DNA of 64,000 nucleotides from Roseiarcus sp050012775 (GTDB lineage: Bacteria > Pseudomonadota > Alphaproteobacteria > Rhizobiales > Beijerinckiaceae): contig JBEKGN010000009.1 in the NCBI GenBank assembly GCA_050012775.1, positions 62,001 to 126,000 of the forward strand, read 5' to 3'. The translations under genes were made by a program, and so were the position numbers. Of the stretch, positions 60,351-64,000 are shown piece after piece (within the stretch, counting starts at the first letter, position 1; each line of letters starts with the position of its first letter). The notes below the pieces were generated by a model. That model did no database searches, had not been told where the DNA came from, and saw nothing but the letters and a program-made list of their open reading frames with translations.

Positions 60351-61631
60351 ATGAGCGACCCCTCGCTATTCGAGCCAAAGGATCATCTGATGTCGTTAAG
60401 CGCGGTCGCTCCTCTTCCTTTCAACTGGCGAAGGTTCCTCGTCGTCGCCGGCCCCGGCATCGTCGTCATGTTGGCGGATACCGACGCCGGCAGCGTCATC
60501 ACCGCGGCGCAGAGCGGCGCCCAGTGGGGCTACAGCCTGCTGCTGCTGCAATTCATCCTCATCCCGATCCTCTATATCGTTCAGGAATTGACGGTGCGGC
60601 TCGGCGCGGTGACCGGCAAGGGGCACGCCGAACTGATCAAGCAGCATTTCGGACGCGCTTGGGCCTGGGTCTCGGCGGCGACGCTGATCGTGACCTGCCT
60701 CGGCGCTCTGCTCACCGAGCTCTCCGGCTTGGCGGGCGTCGGCAGTATGATGGGCGTTCCGATCCCGGCGACGATGGCGCTGGTGGTGACGGCGCTGCTG
60801 ATCATGGCGTTCACGCACACCTACATGACTGTCGAGCGCATAGCGATTGTGGTCGGCGGTTTTGAGCTGGTGTTTCTGCTGGTAGCCTGGCTGGCTCATC
60901 CGGACGCCGGCGAAATGGCCTCGGGCGCGCTCACGATACCGGTCGCCGACCCCAAATATCTCTATCTCGCCTCGGCCAATATCGGCGCGGTGATCATGCC
61001 GTGGATGGTGTTCTTTCAGCAGTCGTCGGTCGTCGAAAAGCGGCTGACCCCCGACGATATTCGCCCCGCTCGGGTCGACACCGCCATCGGCGCCGTGGTG
61101 ACCCAGCTCATCATGGCCGCCGTGCTCGTCGCGGTCGCGGCGACGCTCGGCAAGGCCGGCGGCGACCATGCCCTCGATACGATCGAGGAGATCGTCGGCG
61201 CGATCACGCCGTTTCTCGGCGGGTTTGCCGGCAAGCTGCTGTTCGGTCTCGGCATGAGCGGCGCCGCCCTGGTCGCGGCGATCGTCGTCACCCTGACCGC
61301 CGCGCGCACGCTCGCGGAAGTCCTCGGCGCCAAGCACAAGTTGGAGGACGAGCCGCGCGAGGCGCCGTGGTTTTACGGCTTCTACGCCGTCGCGCTGATC
61401 ATCTGCGCGACCGTGGTCGCCTCGAACGTCAATCTCGTCGCCCTGAGCGTCGGCGTCCAGGTGATGAACGCGCTCTTGCTGCCGATCGTGCTTGGTTTCT
61501 TGTTCCTGCTCGCGCGACGGCTGCCGGGCCCCTATCGGCTCCAGGGCGGTTACGCGGCCTTTTCAGGCGTCGTGATCCTGGCGACCGTCATCTTCGGCGT
61601 CTATTCGGGAATCGCCGGGCTGTGGGGATAG
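60351..61631 (+). CDS. Nramp-related divalent metal transporter with non-canonical metal site
   Basis: 426 residues from the ATG at 60351 (ATG at 60390 possible). It has about eleven membrane helices in the LeuT-fold Nramp arrangement. Helix 1 has ADTDAGSVITAAQSGAQWGYSLL where canonical Nramp has DPGN, and helix 6 has MPWMVFFQQSSVVEK where MPHNLYLHS is usual. The Asp is kept but the Asn and the Met-Pro-His partner context are altered. Relatives with such changes carry Mg2+ or are uncharacterised. The convergent irr gene fits iron/manganese homeostasis. Confidence 0.85.
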   Translation: MSDPSLFEPKDHLMSLSAVAPLPFNWRRFLVVAGPGIVVMLADTDAGSVITAAQSGAQWGYSLLLLQFILIPILYIVQELTVRLGAVTGKGHAELIKQHFGRAWAWVSAATLIVTCLGALLTELSGLAGVGSMMGVPIPATMALVVTALLIMAFTHTYMTVERIAIVVGGFELVFLLVAWLAHPDAGEMASGALTIPVADPKYLYLASANIGAVIMPWMVFFQQSSVVEKRLTPDDIRPARVDTAIGAVVTQLIMAAVLVAVAATLGKAGGDHALDTIEEIVGAITPFLGGFAGKLLFGLGMSGAALVAAIVVTLTAARTLAEVLGAKHKLEDEPREAPWFYGFYAVALIICATVVASNVNLVALSVGVQVMNALLLPIVLGFLFLLARRLPGPYRLQGGYAAFSGVVILATVIFGVYSGIAGLWG

Positions 61632-61645
61632 GCCGACCCTGGCCG

Positions 61646-61669
61646 GGCGCCGCCGCCGCGCGCGGCGCC
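61646..61669. terminator. Hairpin between convergent Nramp-like gene and irr
   Basis: GGCGCCG (61646-61652) and CGGCGCC (61663-61669) form a 7-bp stem with a 10-base loop in the 41-base gap between the two stop codons. No T-run. Confidence 0.4.
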
Positions 61670-61672
61670 TCG

Positions 61673-62104
61673 CTAGGAGGATTTGAGGCGGACGATAATA
61701 TCGATCGCCTCGATTCGCGTGCCCTCGGGCGCGGGAATGTCGAGCTTCGGCAGAAGCTCGTCCGGAATATCGGACAGTTCCTCGGTATCCTCCCGGTAGA
61801 AATGAAAATGCGGCCCGATCTTGGTGTCGAACCAAACTTTGGCGTCGTAAATCGCGATCTGCCGCAGCAATCCGCATCGCGCGAATTCATTCAATGTATT
61901 ATAGATCGTCCCCAGCGAAGGTGGATAACGCATCGCCAGAGCTTCACCGTAAATCATCTCGGCCGTGAAATGCCGATCGCCGGACTGGAGAAGAAGACGG
62001 CCGAGATCAAGTCTCTGCCGCGTCGGGCGCACGCCGGCGGCCACGAGTTTGTCTCGAACAACCTTCGTGTCCGGATGGGCCTTGTGTACGACTTTCGGCC
62101 ACAT
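61673..62104 (-). CDS. irr: Iron response regulator Irr (Fur family)
   Basis: 143 residues. VRPTRQRLDLGRLLLQSGDRHFTAEMIY is the N-terminal winged helix; SLGTIYNTLNEFARCGLLRQI the recognition helix region. GPHFHFY carries the HxH pair that binds heme in Irr. It lacks the N-terminal heme regulatory motif of Bradyrhizobium Irr. Irr represses or activates genes when heme is low, and is confined mainly to Hyphomicrobiales and Rhodobacterales, which supports the taxonomic guess. Confidence 0.93.
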   Translation of the reverse strand: MWPKVVHKAHPDTKVVRDKLVAAGVRPTRQRLDLGRLLLQSGDRHFTAEMIYGEALAMRYPPSLGTIYNTLNEFARCGLLRQIAIYDAKVWFDTKIGPHFHFYREDTEELSDIPDELLPKLDIPAPEGTRIEAIDIIVRLKSS

Positions 62105-62350
62105 GTTCGCTCACTTTTCCAACCTGGCGACCGGAATGGCGGTCTCAACCATTCAAAGCTGAGAGTTAAACCATTGAGCCGTATCCGCTTGTGACCGCGT
62201 CGGCAATGCGCGAAAAGGTCGCGCCGGAGCTGCGATCTTCACACTTTGTCCGATGCGCTTTCACTTTGAGCGCCCCCCTCCCTTCGTTCCAGCCCCGGGC
62301 AACCTTGCCGCCGCAACTTCGACGCCCACGTCCGAACCGCGAGGCGCGAG

Positions 62351-62893
62351 TTGACCGCCATTTCGTCCCCTGATTCTTTTTCGTCCGAACAGCCGCCCGT
62401 CTATCCCGAGGCGGCGCGGCGGCCCGGCGCGGCGCTGGATTATTTCTTCATGCGCCGCCGCTCGGCTGCGATCGGCGAACAATTCTGGAACGCCGTCGCC
62501 AGGGGATGGCCGGGCTTCAATCCGATCGAGCGCACGCGATGGGCGCGATTGTTCTCGCGCTACAAATCCTATTGGACGCCGGACATTCTCCCGCCCGGGG
62601 ATCGCGCGTTCTACGACGAACTGCCGGAGCAGTTCACGGCCTATCGCGGGCAGAACGGCGTGGAATTGGCGGCCAGCGGCTCCTACACGCTGTCGCGGGA
62701 GGTCGCGCAGGGCTACGCGCTGGGGCGTCGCAACATCAGCTATTCCGATCCGACGATCCTTTCGCTGCGCGTCATGAAGACGCACGTGGCGCTCGCGTTC
62801 ACGGCGCGCGACGAAGAAGAAATCGTGTTGTTTTCAGCCCAGTCGAGCAACCTCAGCCTCGAGGCGATCCGCGCCGCGCGCGTAACGCATTGA
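62351..62893 (+). CDS. Hypothetical protein, possible ADP-ribosyltransferase fold
   Basis: 180 residues from a TTG at 62351; no other start gives a better N-terminus. The C-terminal ~100 residues have FTAYRGQNG, GSYTLSREVAQGYALGRR and, at the end, FTARDEEEIVLFS. Arg, Ser-Thr and the Glu-rich strand are ordered as in R-S-E type mono-ADP-ribosyltransferases. This is pattern recognition only; the family is widespread in Rhizobiales as a hypothetical. Confidence 0.5.
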   Translation: MTAISSPDSFSSEQPPVYPEAARRPGAALDYFFMRRRSAAIGEQFWNAVARGWPGFNPIERTRWARLFSRYKSYWTPDILPPGDRAFYDELPEQFTAYRGQNGVELAASGSYTLSREVAQGYALGRRNISYSDPTILSLRVMKTHVALAFTARDEEEIVLFSAQSSNLSLEAIRAARVTH

Positions 62894-63119
62894 GCGGGGG
62901 CTTCTCGCCGACCGGCGCGAGCGCGGGACGGCGGGGAGCGCGAACGCCGAATCGCGACGCGCGCTCCGGCAAGGCGGCGTCCCGGAAATCTGGACAGCGA
63001 TTTTCCGAGGGGGTATCTCCTTTCATCGCAGAGTTCTGAGCTGGCTTTTGTCGGCCCGCGATCGCGCCTCTCGATCGTGGGCCGGCTTCGGGCGCCGATC
63101 CAACTTGCGGGAACCGATC

Positions 63120-63488
63120 ATGCGACGTCTCCTTGTCACCTTTGGCCTGTGCCTGGGCCTCGCCGCCCCCGCCTTCGCCGACCCCGCGCGAACGACCGCG
63201 CCGGTCGTCATGCGCGCGGCGCCGAGCCCGAAGGCGCGCGTCGTGCAGAGCATCCCCGCCAACGCGCAGATCGATCTCTCGCATTGCTCGCGCGACTGGT
63301 GCTACGTCTCCTGGCGCGATCGGTTCGGCTATGTCCGCGCCGACGCGGTCGCGGCGGCGCCCTACGACGCCGGGCCGCCCGGCTACTACGGCCCGGGTTA
63401 CTATGGGCCTCCGGTCGTCGTCGACCCCTGGTGGGGCTGGGGACGGCCCTTCTATTACGGCTACGGATGGGGCGGTCACCGCTGGTAG
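63120..63488 (+). CDS. Exported bacterial SH3-domain protein
   Basis: 122 residues from the ATG at 63120. Signal peptide MRRLLVTFGLCLGLAAPAFA. An SH3b domain follows: TAPVVMRAAPSPKARVVQSIPANAQIDLSHCSRDWCYVSWRDRFGYVRADAVA, with one Cys pair. The C-terminal tail is Gly/Tyr/Trp-rich (GYYGPGYYGPP...GWGGHRW), as in many rhizobial cell-wall-associated SH3 proteins. Confidence 0.85.
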   Translation: MRRLLVTFGLCLGLAAPAFADPARTTAPVVMRAAPSPKARVVQSIPANAQIDLSHCSRDWCYVSWRDRFGYVRADAVAAAPYDAGPPGYYGPGYYGPPVVVDPWWGWGRPFYYGYGWGGHRW

Positions 63489-63506
63489 AAGCCGGCCGCG
63501 CCGCCT

Positions 63507-64000
63507 TCACCCCCGCCAGGGCGTCTCGGGCGTCGGCGTCAGCGGCCCCTTGCCGTCGATCCAGGAAAACAGATTGGCGACGACGAGATCGGCCATGGCG
63601 CGGCGCGTGTGGCGCGTGGCGGAGCCGACATGGGGCAGCGCGACGACATTGTCGAGTTCGAGCAGCGCCGGCGGCACGTTGGGTTCGTTCTCGTAGACGT
63701 CGAGCCCGGCCGCCAGAATCGTCCGTTCGCGAAGCGCCTCGATCAGCGCCGCTTCGTCGACCAGCGAGCCGCGCGCGATATTGACGAGCACGCCGTCGGG
63801 GCCGAGCGCCGCGATCACTTCGCGGTCGACGATATGGCGGGTGCCCGCGCCGCCCGGCGCGGCGATCATCAAGATGTCGCAAGCCTTGGCCATGCCGAGA
63901 AGCGAGGGATAATAGAGATAGGGCGCCTCGTCCTGGGCCTTGCGGCCGTGATAGACGACATTGAGCCCGAAAGCCTGCGCGCGCTTGGCGATTTGCTTGC
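63507..64000 (-). CDS. D-2-hydroxyacid dehydrogenase, 5' end missing
   Basis: The frame runs off the right edge; only the last 163 codons or so are present. They give the C-terminal part of the NAD-binding domain: MAKACDILMIAAPGGAGTRHIVDREVIAALGPDGVLVNIARGSLVDEAALIEAL, with the conserved Arg in NIARG, AGLDVYENEPNVP and the active-site His in ALPHVGSAT. It is of the glyoxylate/hydroxypyruvate reductase type. The M codon at 63893 is internal; the upstream codons NVVYHGRKAQDEAPYLYYPSL continue the family. Confidence 0.9.
   Translation of the reverse strand, partial: KQIAKRAQAFGLNVVYHGRKAQDEAPYLYYPSLLGMAKACDILMIAAPGGAGTRHIVDREVIAALGPDGVLVNIARGSLVDEAALIEALRERTILAAGLDVYENEPNVPPALLELDNVVALPHVGSATRHTRRAMADLVVANLFSWIDGKGPLTPTPETPWRG

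Overview
The window is high-GC DNA from an alphaproteobacterium, most likely a Hyphomicrobiales (Rhizobiales) member. The evidence is an Irr-type Fur regulator, an MmcB repair protein, a CysN-CysC fusion, an rluD-rpoH pair and a COG3904-type periplasmic protein. Family-level placement (Methylocystaceae/Beijerinckiaceae-like) is a guess. Two regions of ordinary chromosome (1-24.8 kb and 58.5-64 kb) flank a 33.6 kb integrated element.

Left chromosome: a truncated ClpP-fold protein; a PEBP protein; mmcB with a GMC flavoprotein and a dppABCDF-type peptide transporter, all leftward and tightly packed; the sulfate-activation pair cysD-cysNC; a MarR-GNAT fusion; a NodB-like deacetylase; an SDR dehydrogenase; a sterol-desaturase-like enzyme; xylulokinase; cold-shock protein; then betaine-homocysteine methyltransferase, rluD and rpoH reading rightward; a periplasmic protein; dsbB and a YqaA-like membrane protein; and tRNA-Leu(CAA).

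Island (24852-58461): a 16-bp direct repeat of the tRNA-Leu 3' end marks both edges, and a tyrosine integrase with an excisionase-like protein and a ribbon-helix-helix regulator lies just inside the left edge. The interior is a mosaic. Its centre is a leftward six-gene operon (hsdR, hsdM, hsdS, a NucS/DUF91-EVE nuclease, an XRE-ImmA/IrrE protease-like protein and a DUF4411 PIN protein) with a divergent reverse transcriptase. Around it are a TIR protein, HEPN-like genes (one frameshifted), a Sel1-J-domain protein, a secreted Sel1 protein, a second tyrosine recombinase with DUF488, a hairpin-rich putative RNA, a two-gene module of unknown function, a four-gene envelope-protein cassette, and several orphans.

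The most unusual feature is a repeat network found only in the island. The 14-mer TGCAATTACTTGCA occurs seven times without mismatch (six in one orientation), usually near the end of a gene or cassette. It also lies inside the 5' part of the second recombinase gene. Two 210-bp units join this 14-mer to the last ~33 codons of that recombinase, so they look like internally deleted miniatures of it. A further recombinase tail is fused to a 118-bp block that recurs on the other side of the defense operon and reverse transcriptase. Together these suggest a cassette-type capture system driven by the second recombinase and holding mostly defense genes. This is inference from repeat structure and has not been tested.

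Right chromosome: a small secreted protein, two paralogous lipoproteins, an Nramp-related transporter with altered metal-site motifs, convergent irr, a possible ADP-ribosyltransferase-fold protein, an SH3-domain protein, and a D-2-hydroxyacid dehydrogenase cut by the window edge.
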